A stretch of 64,000 nt of DNA from Turbatrix aceti (GCA_963969345.1 OZ017769.1:9737725-9801724), one strand, 5' to 3'. Counted from the first letter of the stretch, positions 1 to 10,632 are shown. The notes: generated from the letters alone by a model not told the origin. Numbers and translations are program-made.

Positions 1-96
1 GAAGGTCTCTCGCGACCCCCGCTCCGACGCAGCATCCTCTGGGCGCCCTACGTGAGCCGTGGCCACCGACGGGCAGCCGTCCGTCGACCCGCGTAA
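1..96 (+). CDS. 3' end of a repeat-motif gene running off the left edge
   Basis: Partial last exon, open from base 1 in frame 1 to a TAA at 94-96. The 31 residues contain SRPPLRRSILWAP, one more copy of the PPL(R/K)(K/R)xIxxAP repeat that defines the gene at 12409-13903. The DNA is the mirror copy of 12409-12445 and beyond, so this is the 3' tip of a second copy of that gene, placed upstream of LACTB2 here exactly as on the other side. Unlike the right-hand copy it reads through: TGG (Trp) stands where the right copy has TGA. The sequence R-S-I-L-W fits the RVxF-type protein phosphatase 1 docking pattern. Whether the rest of the gene exists left of the window cannot be seen. Confidence 0.6.
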   Translation, partial: EGLSRPPLRRSILWAPYVSRGHRRAAVRRPA

Positions 97-471
97 AGTT
101 AACTCCCCGCAATTCAAGAATCAACAGATTGGTATGTCTATCGTGGAATTATTTATCAAAGTAACTACAAATAAATTGTAAACGTATAATACTTTTCGCG
201 TTGGGACAGGGGATACTGCATTTTCGTGTTGGGACGACGGCTAAGTTTACGGTGAAAGTTTGTCATTTTTTGTGCCAAAAAACGGACGAAAAAGAGAGAG
301 ACCACATTGTTGACATAGTGTTCCCGCTCCAATCTGCACAAAATTTGTGATTTTTTGCACGAGACTGGTCTTTTTTTGCGGCTCTGTTTCTTTTTTTCTT
401 TATCTCGCCTTCCATCGCCCCGCGCTCCCGATAGCCACACGTTATCTATCGATCGATTCCGTCCCAAGTCC

Positions 472-1776
472 ATGTGGAACGTTGTGCGAAACGCCCCGGA
501 CTACCTCGTCGCCGGTGCTGCTTATTTCGCTGCCAAAACGCTTCATCGAACATCCATGCCGACGCTTTCGGCACTCGAAAACATTGCCCAGGTCACGCCC
601 AGCATCAGACGCGTGCTCGGCCAGAATCCCGGTCCATTCACGCTCCAGGGCACAAATACGTACCTCGTTGGCAGTGGACGGAGGTTGGGCAACTCACCTG
701 TCACCTGTAATATGTATTTTTCCAGAAAAGTGCTCATCGATACGGGCGAGCCAGACATTCCGCAGTACATAGAAAATCTCAGGACAGCGCTGGGCAAGGA
801 CGAGGAGATCGAAGCCATCATCGCCACCCACTGGCACGGCGATCACGTTGGCGGCATTCCAAGCGTCTGGAAACTCATTGGAAAGCGTGTACCTGTGTAC
901 AAATTTCGGAGGCTGGATGCCGATGATGAGGATCCTTCAATTTTTAATTACGTCGAAGACGGACACGAGATTTCGGTCGATGGAGCGACTCTCAAGTTGG
1001 TTTTTTTAAAACCATGTTTAAAGTATGCGGGCAACATGCAAACTTGGCAGCGGCGGGAGAAAACGTTTACGATTTTTTTTGGGTTCTCGAAGCGATTTTG
1101 AGCCTCCTTTCGAAAGTTGAAACATTTTTTAATTTTTTATAATTTTGAATTTTGGGGGAAGTTAAAATGTGCATTTTTTCGACTTTTCACGGTCTCAAAA
1201 CAACCTTTGGCCCAAAATCAAAAGCTTTTTTTATTTTTGTGGCCTCGAAACGATTTTTGCCTTACAATAAAAAGCTTATCATTTTACAAAAAAAATGTAC
1301 AATACGTGTTATTCAGACTCCTCTACACCCCGGGGCACACGACAGATCACATGTCGGTTCTTTTGAAGGAAGACAACATCCTCTTCTCCGGTGACTGCAT
1401 CCTCGGCGAAGGCACGGCCATCTTCGAGGATCTCCACACGTACATGAACAGCCTAAACCTCCTGCTAGGCCTTCAGCCGACCCGCATTCTCCCCGGACAC
1501 GGACAGGTCGTCGAAAATGCCGTCGCAAAGATCGAGGAATACATAGCGCATCGAAATGAACGGGAATCCCAGATTTTGGCTGCGCTATCGTCGTCGTCTC
1601 CGGGGACCGTTCTGACGAGCATGGACCTCACCAATGCCATCTACGCGGGCGTGCCGGCAGCCGTCAAGCTCGCTGCGGTCATGAATGTCAGGCACCACCT
1701 CACCAAGCTTGTCAAGGAGGGCAGAGTTCGTCAGGAGCCCTATGATGGATACGTTCTCGTTGCTCGGGATCAATAA
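472..1776 (+). CDS. LACTB2: LACTB2-type metallo-beta-lactamase-fold endoribonuclease, copy 1
   Basis: Three exons, 472-683, 726-995 and 1317-1776, give 313 residues. Introns are 42 and 321 bases; the first is a multiple of three and stays open if read through. Metal ligands of the metallo-beta-lactamase fold are present: HWHGDH (His106, His108, Asp110, His111), the YTPGHTTDHM loop (His168), FSGDC (Asp187) and LPGHG (His222). The C-terminal part has the winged-helix-like tail of the family. Human LACTB2 is a mitochondrial single-strand-specific endoribonuclease of 288 residues. The extra N-terminal residues could be a targeting sequence; Met29 (base 556) is an alternative start matching the human N terminus. 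The stop codon TAA lies inside an AATAAA (1772-1777). A near-identical inverted copy is at 10684-11988. Confidence 0.9.
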
Positions 1777-1826
1777 ACTCGTTTTTAAAATTTGCGTCGG
1801 GGTAACAAATTTGTTTTTTTGTTGAG

Positions 1827-2359
1827 CACCTTAAAATCGACTTTTTGTGCGTGCTTGCATTTATTTCCGTCATAAAACCAGTGTTCCAATTCAACCAGTC
1901 TCCGGAATCAACTCGGGAGTCAGAGAGTTAACGCTGACTCGGAGTCAAGATTTTTTTAACTCCGAAAAGTCGCGACTCTTTTGAAGAAAATGTAGAAATT
2001 GCCGACAGTTTTCAGCGCATTTTAACAATAAAAAAATTGAGCAATGAAAAATTGAAATTCGAAAAATTTTATGAAAACTGTAGAAATTTTTGAGTGACGT
2101 CATTTTGAGCAGGCACCCCTTCCCCTTCGTGATTTTCCGAAATTTTGAGGCTGATCCCTTTCCCCCCATCTTAATGCCGTAATTTCTGGACAAACTCTTA
2201 TCCGTGGTGACTGAAAGTTCGTTTTTGTTCTCCAAACTACAATTATTCGAGCAAAACATGCCATTTATTACCGAGAAATGCAAATTTACGATTTTGCCTT
2301 AAAAGCCCTGCCATTGCATGCCTTCCTTGTACCGTTGTCGAATTCTTCGTGAAGCCGAC
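1827..2359. other. Intergenic, AT-rich
   Basis: No gene is supported. The stretch 1880-1975 holds short repeats of GACTCGGAGTC type that look like a degraded repeat; the remainder is AT-rich with T and A runs. Confidence 0.4.
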
Positions 2360-3218
2360 ATGCGTGATATCAGAGTAGCGCATTTTTGTGCTGGCGTTTT
2401 CATCTTTCTGGTGTTCATGTCCGCCCCGGCCGCAACCACCAAACAATGGCCGGGCCCCGAATGTCCAACCGATCTATCCGACAGGATAAAAGACCGACCT
2501 ATGTTTTCTATCCCAAAAGAAAACCCCACCAAGTGTTTCTATTCGCGGGATGACGAGGATATCAACTACGACAGCAGAGCAACGGCTTACCAATGGTGCC
2601 TTCATCGCGTTTACGCTATGTACCCCTTTATAATAAAAACTAAAGAAGATTTGAATGAATTCCGTAAGTTGCTTATCTTGTACTTATCTTTCACCATTAC
2701 TTAGGGGTTAGCAGGCATGAAAAGGCCCGCCGAAGCATGACCCAGGCCCGGGCCGAGCTTGGACGGGCCTGTGACTTTTCAGTTTCGGAAAGGCCTGATA
2801 ATGTAAAAAATAAAAAAAAGAACTGTATTTTTGTTATTATAAACAAAATTTAGTGTCAACAGATAAAAAACATGGTATTTTGAGTAAAAGCCAGTAATTT
2901 ATGTAATTTATATATAATGGTTGGCGAAAATTTCATGCCATGTGGTTAGTTATCATTGGACCAGATGTTAGGAGGCACAAATAATGTCCAAATGCCTTGA
3001 CTTGAATTTTTTTTTAGTTACCTCCTGGTATGCTTACGTTGATACTGAATTGAAGAATAAGGCATTGGAGGGAATATACTGTATCTCCGATTGAATTGGC
3101 TGACGTTCAAAATCTTTCGGTTTTTACTGGAGTTTTTGTGCGTGATGACGGCACAGTCGTCGATTACAAGAATACTCCAATAGATATTTCATTTCATTTC
3201 ATTTCATTTATCCTCTAA
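2360..3218 (+). pseudogene. Broken C-type-lectin-like secreted protein gene
   Basis: Exon 1 (2360-2663) encodes a signal peptide with a hydrophobic core (CAGVFIFLVFMSAPA) followed by a cysteine-containing domain with KCFYSR and AYQWCLHRVYAMYPF, the look of the first half of a C-type lectin-like domain. A good donor (GTAAGT, 2664) leads through an intron to an acceptor in a T-run at 3017. Exon 2 starts in phase (TSWYAYVDTEL) but meets TGA at 3092-3094. Shifting one base resumes a sensible lectin-like sequence (LADVQNLSVF...RDDGTVVDY) until the frame dissolves in an ATTTC microsatellite at 3186-3212. The C-terminal half is missing. Either it is a decayed gene or the base near 3089 is an assembly error and the 3' exons were lost to repeat insertion. 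Confidence 0.5.
3186..3212. repeat. ATTTC microsatellite
   Basis: Tandem ATTTC units directly follow the last recognisable lectin-like codons and mark the breakpoint where the gene fragment ends. Confidence 0.8.
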
Positions 3219-3269
3219 CCCTCGTACTGCACCATATCATACATACAACAGCTACAATGAACAGTCAGA

Positions 3270-3720
3270 AGCAGAGTTGTTCAATTCGACAATTTTCAGT
3301 GCTCGCTCTGCTCATGCTCTTTGAGTTCACTGAAAAGTTTTCGCGCTCGCTCTGCTCGCGCTCTTTTATTACCCAGATCCTCTGCTCCTGCTCTGCTACA
3401 CGCTACAGAATGAGTTGAGCTAGGAGCGAGCAATGAGCAAACATGGCTCACAACGCAAAAAAAGTGAATTCTAAGACATCAAATTCAGTTCGCTTCTGCT
3501 AAAAGAAATACCGCATATTGCTTGGAGATACCTCCAACATCGTGTTTTTGCGTCGAAATCACCAGTATTGTTAGCATTTGTAGCACTAAATTTATAGTGA
3601 GCAGTGCTCATTTTATAAGATTTCTACTTGCTCGCTCTGCTAACACGACTAAACTTTGAGCAATTCAATTTTTCGTGCTCGCGTCTGACTCATGCTCATT
3701 GAGCACGTCCGCGGTTTGGT
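3270..3720. repeat. GCTCGCTCTGCTC-rich dispersed repeat, copy A
   Basis: A GC-skewed tract of imperfect units of the form TTTTCxGTGCTCGCTCTGCTC(A/G)(T/C)GCTC(T/A)TTGAG. It opens with AGAGTTGTTCAATTCGACAA and includes a complementary part (GAGCGAGCAATGAGC) near 3424-3440, so the transcript could fold. The same repeat with the same opening lies at 53040-53580, inside the TMEM234 intron. No coding potential was recognised. Confidence 0.75.
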
Positions 3721-3854
3721 GTCCATCTGGGTAAATGGTCACACAAAGTTATTTCAGACACATGAAAGTCCTTTTTTAAATTAAACCAGTTGCTTAACGC
3801 TCAGTCAGACAGCCAACCCCCAGACAATTTACAGACAGGACAGTTTACAGTCAG

Positions 3855-4015
3855 GACCAATGATGTCAAAAATCGGGGGCCGGTTTCAGGAGGCGTTAAA
3901 GTCCCTTTCGGCCCCCAAAACAAAATTTTTAGTAAAAAAACCCAAAAAAAATTGAAAAATTTACAACGAAACGCATAATTTACTGAAATTTTGGTCAGAT
4001 ATGCGTTTACCGTTG
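3855..4015 (-). mobile_element. Partial copy of the 8766-8994 miniature element
   Basis: GATGTCAAAAATCGGGGGCC at 3860 and the following sequence through the TTTACAACGAAACGCAT segment match, in opposite orientation, the right half of the complete element in the CNOT3 intron. One terminal repeat is absent or degraded. Confidence 0.55.
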
Positions 4016-4215
4016 TAACAATCTTTCTTTCTAATACATTTATTTACTTCTGATAATTCCAGTTTTTCAAAGTAAATTTAAAGTTCCGTCGCCTGGAGCG
4101 CTCTGCTATTGGCTTACGCCTGGGTGACAAAGGTTCGACACCCAATTGAAACAAATTGAATGGAATGTGTAAAAAAAGACTGTCAATTTTTCTAAAATGA
4201 AGCATATTTTGAACA

Positions 4216-4490
4216 AATTTTGACGGTAAATACAGGTAAATCGAAGAAAATCAATTTTTTCAAAAAAGTCAGATGTTTTTTGAGAAAACTAAATACACCA
4301 GTCGATTTCTCGTGCCAAGATAAACCTGTATGCCAAAAATCAGATTTTTAGAAGCAGTTTGAAATTTTGACGTCGAAACAATCGAGAAGCCTTAGCTTTA
4401 GAATCCGGCATCTGAAAAATGTATTATGGCCCATTTGGAGTCTCCCATAGGCCCCCCTACAACTTGGACACAAAACATTTGAAGTTGACC
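4216..4490. repeat. Single arm of the foldback family seen at 50.8-52.9 kb
   Basis: The segment from TGACGGTAAATACAGGTAAA through the GGCATCTG region to CCCCCCTACAACTTGGACAC matches one arm of the element at 50847-52867 (its copy near 52550-52815) with roughly one difference per ten bases. Only one arm is present, so this is a half element. Confidence 0.7.
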
Positions 4491-4815
4491 ACGACAGGAT
4501 TTACATAGGAACAAGGGGGAGACGAGGACAATGCTTTTTTACACTTTCAAATGTTATGAGCCTGAATTGTCCCCCACCCCTAGGAAGGTCTAAAACCGCG
4601 ATACACAGATTAAAAAAAAAATCGGAATCTGAAGTTTTGGCTTCTGAAAGGTTTTGACACAAGTTGATGCCACGCACTGCGTTCAAGAGGAAAATAGCTG
4701 AAAATTGTTTTAGGGGAGTTTTTAGGGAAGGGGAACACGGTGTCGTAGTCAGATTTTTTTTATCGTTACGGTAAGTGCCAATTTTAGGCTTAATTGTTTG
4801 GTTTTTTGGCCACTA
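4491..4815. repeat. Single arm of the foldback family seen at 15.4-16.8 kb
   Basis: From GACAGGATTTACATAGGAAC to TTTTTTGGCCACTACG the sequence matches an arm of the element at 15440-16788, including TATCGTTACGGTAAGT and the CTGAATTGTCCCCCACCCCTA segment. It abuts the half element of the other foldback family, so two half elements are joined end to end. Confidence 0.65.
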
Positions 4816-4835
4816 CGCCTCGAACGTGCTATCTT

Positions 4836-4979
4836 AGAGGTGCGTTTGAGCGACAAAGTCCCATCCGAATCCATCCGGAAGCGCACCAAGCTCAAAGACT
4901 GGAACGAATCCGCCCGCCGCCGCAAGCAGAAGTATGCCAAATCGCTCGACCGCTACTCACAAAAAAATATGTTCATGTA
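4836..4979 (+). pseudogene. Orphan terminal-exon-like coding fragment
   Basis: After an acceptor-like TCTTAG near 4836 an open stretch with GC-rich third positions, unlike its surroundings, encodes a lysine/arginine-rich peptide (RKRTKLKDWNESARRRKQKY) ending in MFM at a TAA at 4977-4979. It looks like the last exon of a basic, perhaps nucleolar or ribosome-associated protein, but no family is recognised and no upstream exon is visible among the flanking repeats. It may be a gene fragment carried in with the half elements. Confidence 0.35.
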
Positions 4980-5365
4980 AAAAAAAGCGTCACCTGAAAA
5001 AAAGAAACCCGAAACATTTGTGTCGATGTCGAAAACGATCGTTTCTCACAGCGAATTATATTCAAAAAACGTAAATTTTGTTGGCAAAGCGTTCTCCTCA
5101 TGTTACATCATTTTTTGCCTTTTATTTGTTTTCTCGACAATTCGCATGTATCTTATACTTTTTGAGCTGTTTTGTTTTGTCGTCGATTCTACTTTCTGAT
5201 TTCCTTCGTCCAGTGCAAGTTTTTTTGACGCCTTAGAGGCTTTTTTGAAGACAGGACTCACCCAAGTTTCTTCTTTATCTTTTTTTTTGCGTTTCAGTCA
5301 TCAATTTTTGACTTGCGCGCCTCTGAACGGTTATTATTTGCTTTTCAGATCACTTTCACGTTGAC
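4980..5365. promoter_or_regulatory. CNOT3 upstream region with acceptor before the start codon
   Basis: AT-rich upstream region with no coding signal. TTTTCAG at 5342-5348 lies 17 bases before the CNOT3 ATG. It is either the acceptor of a 5'-UTR intron or, if the organism is a nematode, a spliced-leader trans-splice site. Confidence 0.4.
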
Positions 5366-8300
5366 ATGGCCGAAAAAAGACGATTGCTTCTCGAAGTCGA
5401 AAAAACCTTCAAAAAGGTGGGTTTTTTGGTGTTTTACGATTATTCTTTGTTTTTTTTTCAGATCGATGAAGGTATTAGCGTCTTTGAAGATATCTGGACC
5501 CGGATGCACGAAGCGAATAGTGAAAACCAGCGCGAAAAGTTCCAGGATGATCTCAAGCGAGAAATCAAGAAACTCCAGAAGCTCCGAGACAGCGTCAAGT
5601 CATGGCAGATGTGTTCAGACGTCAAGGTTGGTTTTTAAAGTATAAAAATTGCCACCGAGATGGTGTATGGTGCACTATGTGCCCATGGTTTCGACGCGAA
5701 AACGTTTTTTGACGGTTTTTTTGTCAATTTCACATGTTTTTAATGCCTATATTTTGAATATCAAAACATTTTTGGACGTTAAAAGCGACGGCGAATTTGA
5801 TGGCAATATCAAAAAATCAACAATCAATCGATAAATCGGAAAAAAATTTTTTCCGAAAAATCCTTTGTTAAATTCCAGAAAAAAATAGTGCATCGTAATC
5901 TACGCTATCGAAAACCTCTGGTCGCAAAATATGAGCAGGAGGGCCCCACTAAAAAAAAGTTATTTCAATTTTTATCCAGCTTTCAAAGCTTCGCGCAAAG
6001 TCAGTTTTATATTACAAGGCATGAAATTTTGCGCACTGATTAATTACATCCTGAATTTTGCAACCTTTTTTATCCAAAAAAAATATTCATTTTGGACTCT
6101 GAAAATGATTTTTGAAGTTTTATTTTTGAATTGAAATAACTTTTTTTTTTCGTGAGAACCGTTGGCTCATGTTCTGCAAACAGAGGTTTTCGATAGTGTA
6201 GAATCTACTACACTGTAGATTACGATGCACTATTTTTTTCTGGAATTCAAAAAACAGTTTTTGAGATACAACGTTTTTTACTCTGAATTATTGATTTATC
6301 GATTAGTTCCCGTTTTTTTGATATCACCGATAGATTCTCCATAGCAGATAACCCCTAATAGTATCTTTATACCTAAAATATTGTTCCTTTAAACACCATA
6401 AAACCCGTAAAAAACGTTTTCGCGTCGAAACCATGGGCACATAGTGCGGTGGTTTAGGCTGTTACTGTGGCTACGATACGATTACAAGGCAAAATGTAAC
6501 GTTTTTACGATCCTCAAAATGTTATTTTTGTTTGTTGAACGGAAGTAATAACTTTTTTTGCTCAAAAATTAACGTTACTTTTTTATCGTATTTTTTTACG
6601 ATAGAAGCGTGTTTTCATACTTTCTGGCCTATTTTTGGGTGTTTTAACCTTATCAAAGTTTTGTTTATATCCAGGACAAGGACAAGCTCGCGATGTACCG
6701 TCGGCTCATCGAAACTAAGATGGAAGCCTTCAAAAGTATCGAACGGGAAAACAAGACGAAACCACACTCCAAGCAAGGCCTTTCAGCGGAGGAAAAGCTT
6801 GATCCAAAGGAAAAAGCCAAGACACGAGCCATCGAATGGCTCAAAGAGAAGATCCGCTGCATCGGCGATGCCATCGATCGCACAGAACTCGAAATGGAAG
6901 CCTTGACATCGACTGTCGTTCATCGCAAGCGAAAGAACAAGGACAAAGACGATAACAGCAAGAAGATGGAGGAACTCAACAAGTTCAAGGAGAGACTCAA
7001 TTATCACACGACAAATCTGGAGGTCTGTATGCGGCTTGTGACAAACGATGACAAGGATGCTACCGAGGTTTACGATACTCTGGGCGATGCCATTGACGCC
7101 TACGTCAATACGATCGTACCGGATGGCGATGGCGATCCCGAAGACAACGATCCGCACTGTGGGTTTTTTCTTTTGTTTTTTTACGATGAAAATTGAGTTG
7201 TAGATTTTTTTGCGGTTTTACCACGAAAATTACAGGATTAAACTGATTTGCAGTTTTGACATTGCTTTACCCGAAAATTGAACATTTTATTTATTTTAAA
7301 AATTACTAGTATTTTGAAATTTTTTTTATTAAAATAAACAAGGTTTTACCACGAAAAGTAAAGTTTTCTGCAACGAAGATTTACAATTTATCAATTTTTT
7401 CAATACCACAAAAATTTGGCGGTTTAGGTAATTTTTTACTGTTTTCTCATTGTTTTAAAACGAAATTAAAAAATTCAAGCGAGTGTTTGTTTTGGAATCT
7501 TTAAGGTTTTACGACGATTTTTGCAGTATAATTTTTCTATAGTTTTGCCATGTTTTTGCCACGATTTTGACAGTTTTATAAAACGTTTTACTGCGAAAAT
7601 TGACAATATTAGGCTTCTTTTTTCATTTTTTGTATGGTCTTATTACGAAATTTTTTTTTAAATTTTTTTTTGTAAAGTTACAGATTCAATTCTTTTCTTT
7701 TCAGTTTTTTTGTATTTTTTCAGATCTCTACGAGGAACTCGGCATTGTAGACTTCATCCCACAACTCACCGGTGTCACGGCACTCTCCGTGGACGAAAAA
7801 CGCGATGAATACCCGCAGCGGCCTTCGTCAAACAACTCTCCAACCGATTTGTCGAAGCACAGCACTTCTAGCAATGCTGTCATGCCAGATCCCGTTGCGC
7901 CGGTTGTTTCCATCTCTAAGAAGCCAGCCCACGGTTCTTCGAAATCGATTGTTTCGACCGTCACCCTTACTTCAGCATCGGGGGATGAATCTCAACTCGC
8001 TCAGCCTCCACTGCCGCCTGCTACTGCTGATCCGGTTTTTTCACCACCACCACCACCATCTTCGGTTGTGGCTTCGGTTGCAGTCCCAGCGCTCCAGCAC
8101 CGGCTCCGACGTCGACTGCAGCGGCGAGCATGCCGTATAGCTGCGTCGTAGCGGGAAACAGGGAATCTGAACCGTTTTCGAGTACAAGTCCAACCAAGAC
8201 GCATTTTGCACCGGTGCACGCGGAAGAAGTCGAACTTTTTGAAAAGCCGATACCAGAAGAAGTTGAGCCGACTCTTTCACCGGCGATTGAATCACGCAAT

Positions 8301-10267
8301 CCATTTGTATCGATCATTCAGGCGATTACGACCGCTGAGGATGAGTTTGACAAACATTTGGTGCCGTCGCCGCAGTCTTCACTGCTTCCAGAGGTACACG
8401 TGCCTATTTCACCTTTTATGGTGAGTTTTTCGGGATTTTCAGGGTTTTTATGCCTAATGGAGTAAAATTATTTTTTTTATTGAAATTGATTTCTTTGACT
8501 CGAAAATTGAGAATTTGGTACAAAAAATGTCATGAAAAAATTGATAAAAACGTTACCTATGGTAAAAAACGTTTTTATGAGCCTCAAAATGTTACTTTTA
8601 TTTTCAGAACGGAAGTAATATTTTTTTGCTGAAAAATGTTACATTACGTACTTTTTTAAAATTGTATTTTTTTCAAATCTGAGCACAAGCTTTTTTAAAA
8701 AAATTGAAAAAAAATTGCATAAAACTATGTTTTTTTTTATAATTCTAAATTTAAACATGTCCTACCCAGGCATGTCAAGGGGGCCGAAATGTTAGGCCCC
8801 GCGAGCCTCAGCCTCCCAGCTTATCGGCCCCGGCCAAAATTTCAGTAAATGATGCGTTTCGTTGTAAATTTTTCACATTTTTTTTGGTTTTTTTTACCAA
8901 AAATTTTGTAACAGGGGGTCGAGCGGGGCTTTAGGGCCCCAAGTTAATCGGCCCTAGCCCCATGTGGCCGGCCCCCGATTTTTGACATGCCTGGTCCTAC
9001 TAAGAGTTGCATTTTTTGACGAAAAAAAATTTTAGGCCAAAACAACCGAACTTGATGTTTCCCCCGCCGCGAAGTCGGAACTTACGGTCGTGGCTGAAAA
9101 CGACTATCCCCCACTCACGGCAGCCGTTGCCGATTCGCCGCCGAATGGTCCTGCCAATAATAGGCTGCGGACAGCTTCCTATTCGTCCGTTTCGACCGGT
9201 CATTTTGGTGTCTCCGGTCTGCATGCTACGCCCAGCCCTACGGTAAAACCAACCCAAACGGTAAAGCCGATCACTGAACGCTCGCCGGTTACGGTAAATC
9301 TTCCGCCAAACGCTTCCGCGGACGAACTTTTGCTTCGCGAGCTTGCGTCGTGCAAAAAAGCCCTTCAGGCGGATCCCATCATGTTTCCTGCTTTCTACGG
9401 TCTCTCACCTCTCGGCCCCGCTATGGTGTCCCCGGAGCAGAAGCAGCAGATGAATCGTCTTCAGCATGCCTTCGAGAATCGACTCAAGAAGACCTACCAC
9501 GAAGTCCAGCGTCCTCGTTTGCCGAATTTGCCCTACGACACGTTCAAGGCTTTTCCACAGTCCCAGTCGCCGATTTTCCAGACGATGGAGTACTACATGC
9601 GATTGGCGCCCGATACCTTGCTCTTCATTTTTTACTACCTGGAGGTGGGTTTTTTGACTTCAAAAAAATTTTTAAAACTGTTTTTTTTTACCAATTTTTT
9701 TTTAGATTTTGTGGCCATGAAATTTTTTTAATATTATTATTTTTTTCTAAATTTAAAATGTTAGGGATTTCGTGCCTTAAATAGCAAATTTTGTTTTCCT
9801 ATAAAGTTTTTTTAGCATTTAAAAAAAAACTTTACCTCGAAAACTATTTTTGATAAAAATTTATATTTTTTGAATTTTGGTACCCTAAAAACTGATTTTC
9901 AACCAAATTTTTATTTTTTTTGGATTTCAAATTCTCGAAAACAAATTTTTTTAACAAATTAAAATTTTTTTGATTTTGGTGTTTCGAAAACTGAATTTTT
10001 GACAAATTGTTTTAGGGCTCAAAAGCCCAGCTAATGGCAGCCCAGGCCCTGAAGAAGAAAGCCTGGCGATTCCACACCAAGTATCTTATGTGGTTCCAGC
10101 GACACGATGAACCCAAGGAACGAACGAACGATTACGAACAGGGCGCGTACGTCTACTTTGACTTTGAGCGATGGACCCAGAAGAAGAAGGAATCTTTTGT
10201 CTTTGAATACCGGTACCTCGAAGATCGCGACTTTACGAACCTCCTCGAAGACAGCCCTCCTTCTTAG
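5366..10267 (+). CDS. CNOT3: CCR4-NOT transcription complex subunit 3 (NOT3)
   Basis: Six exons: 5366-5416, 5462-5626, 6675-7158, 7724-8420, 9036-9644 and 10016-10267, about 752 residues, close to human CNOT3 (753). The N terminus is the NOT3/5 coiled-coil domain ([38 protein letters not shown]). The middle is Ser/Pro/Ala-rich and disordered. The C terminus is the NOT box ([13 protein letters not shown]...; [28 protein letters not shown]) that binds NOT1/NOT2. The product belongs to the cytoplasmic deadenylase complex and its nuclear pool. Exon 4 needs a one-base frame change near 8083 (GTCCCAGC): total exon length is one base short of a multiple of three, and no 3n+2 mini-intron with usable sites was found. 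Introns 2 and 4 carry inserted elements. Confidence 0.93.
5651..6455. mobile_element. Foldback element in CNOT3 intron 2
   Basis: Inverted arms: GTGCCCATGGTTTCGACGCG near 5680 pairs with CGCGTCGAAACCATGGGCAC near 6421, and ATAGTGCATCGTAATCTACG near 5886 pairs with the ATTACGATGCACTAT near 6217. Between the arms lies an AT-rich centre. The arms are imperfect, with several indels. No transposase coding is present, so it is a non-autonomous foldback or MITE-like insertion that makes up most of the 1.05 kb intron. Confidence 0.75.
7159..7723 (+). repeat. Degenerate short repeat filling CNOT3 intron 3
   Basis: The intron repeats variants of TTTTACCACGAAAATTGACA about seven times (for example 7213, 7268, 7343, 7506, 7551 and 7586), separated by T-rich spacers. 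It looks like a worn tandem array. The donor is GTGGGT and the acceptor TTTTTCAG. Confidence 0.5.
8766..8994. mobile_element. Miniature inverted-repeat element with target-site duplication in CNOT3 intron 4
   Basis: Terminal inverted repeats CCAGGCATGTCA / TGACATGCCTGG bound a 229-base, GC-rich, non-coding element. It is flanked on both sides by TCCTAC (8760-8765 and 8995-9000), a six-base target-site duplication. The interior carries GGGGCC-rich segments. A partial relative is at 3855-4015. The preserved duplication points to a fairly recent insertion; the superfamily cannot be assigned without a transposase partner. Confidence 0.85.
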
Positions 10268-10385
10268 CTTTCTTATATCTTCTGACAAATTTATCTGTTT
10301 TTTGTGACGGTTTTTGATGTATTTTTTACATGAGTTTGGTTACATAATTGACTTTTATGGAGGAAAATGCATCCATTAGGGGTGT

Positions 10386-10632
10386 TGTCGGGTACCCGAA
10401 ATGCCGGTTCCGGGTACCCGGATTTTAAAAATGAGTTCAAAAACGAGGCAAAGCGCTTAGAAATCGGTTATAAATTAATAATCAAAGCAATTTTGAACAC
10501 TTGATACGAAAATCTTTCAAATTTTGTTTCACACGCAGTTTGAAAAGTTTCGGTTCCGGTTACGAGTAGCAAAAAAAACATTTTGGGTTCCGGTTCCGGA
10601 ACCGCGGTTCGGGTACCTGAAAAATTTCACGG
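10386..10632. repeat. GGGTACCCG-containing repeat between CNOT3 and LACTB2 copy 2
   Basis: Ends carry GTCGGGTACCCG and CGGTTCGGGTACCTG with GGTTCCGG repeats, giving a weak inverted symmetry around an AT-rich core. It sits exactly between the CNOT3 3' end and the edge of the inverted duplication at about 10636. It is probably a small inserted element. Confidence 0.5.

Larger units (their letters stand above)
1..1826. repeat. Left arm of the LACTB2 inverted duplication
   Basis: Bases 1-1826 read as the reverse complement of about 10636-12445, covering the 3' tip of the repeat-motif gene, the intergenic region and all of LACTB2 with its introns. Similarity ends a few tens of bases past the LACTB2 stop codon. 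The outer end is not reached because the window begins inside the arm. The arms differ by scattered substitutions, several of them silent (for example two in the codons around residues 44-47), so they are distinct copies. The spacer of about 8.8 kb contains CNOT3. Confidence 0.9.

Noticed and set aside
4085..4140. tRNA-like sequence with GGTTCGACACC resembling box B
   Set aside because: No paired acceptor or anticodon stems could be drawn; at most a fragment of a tRNA-derived repeat.
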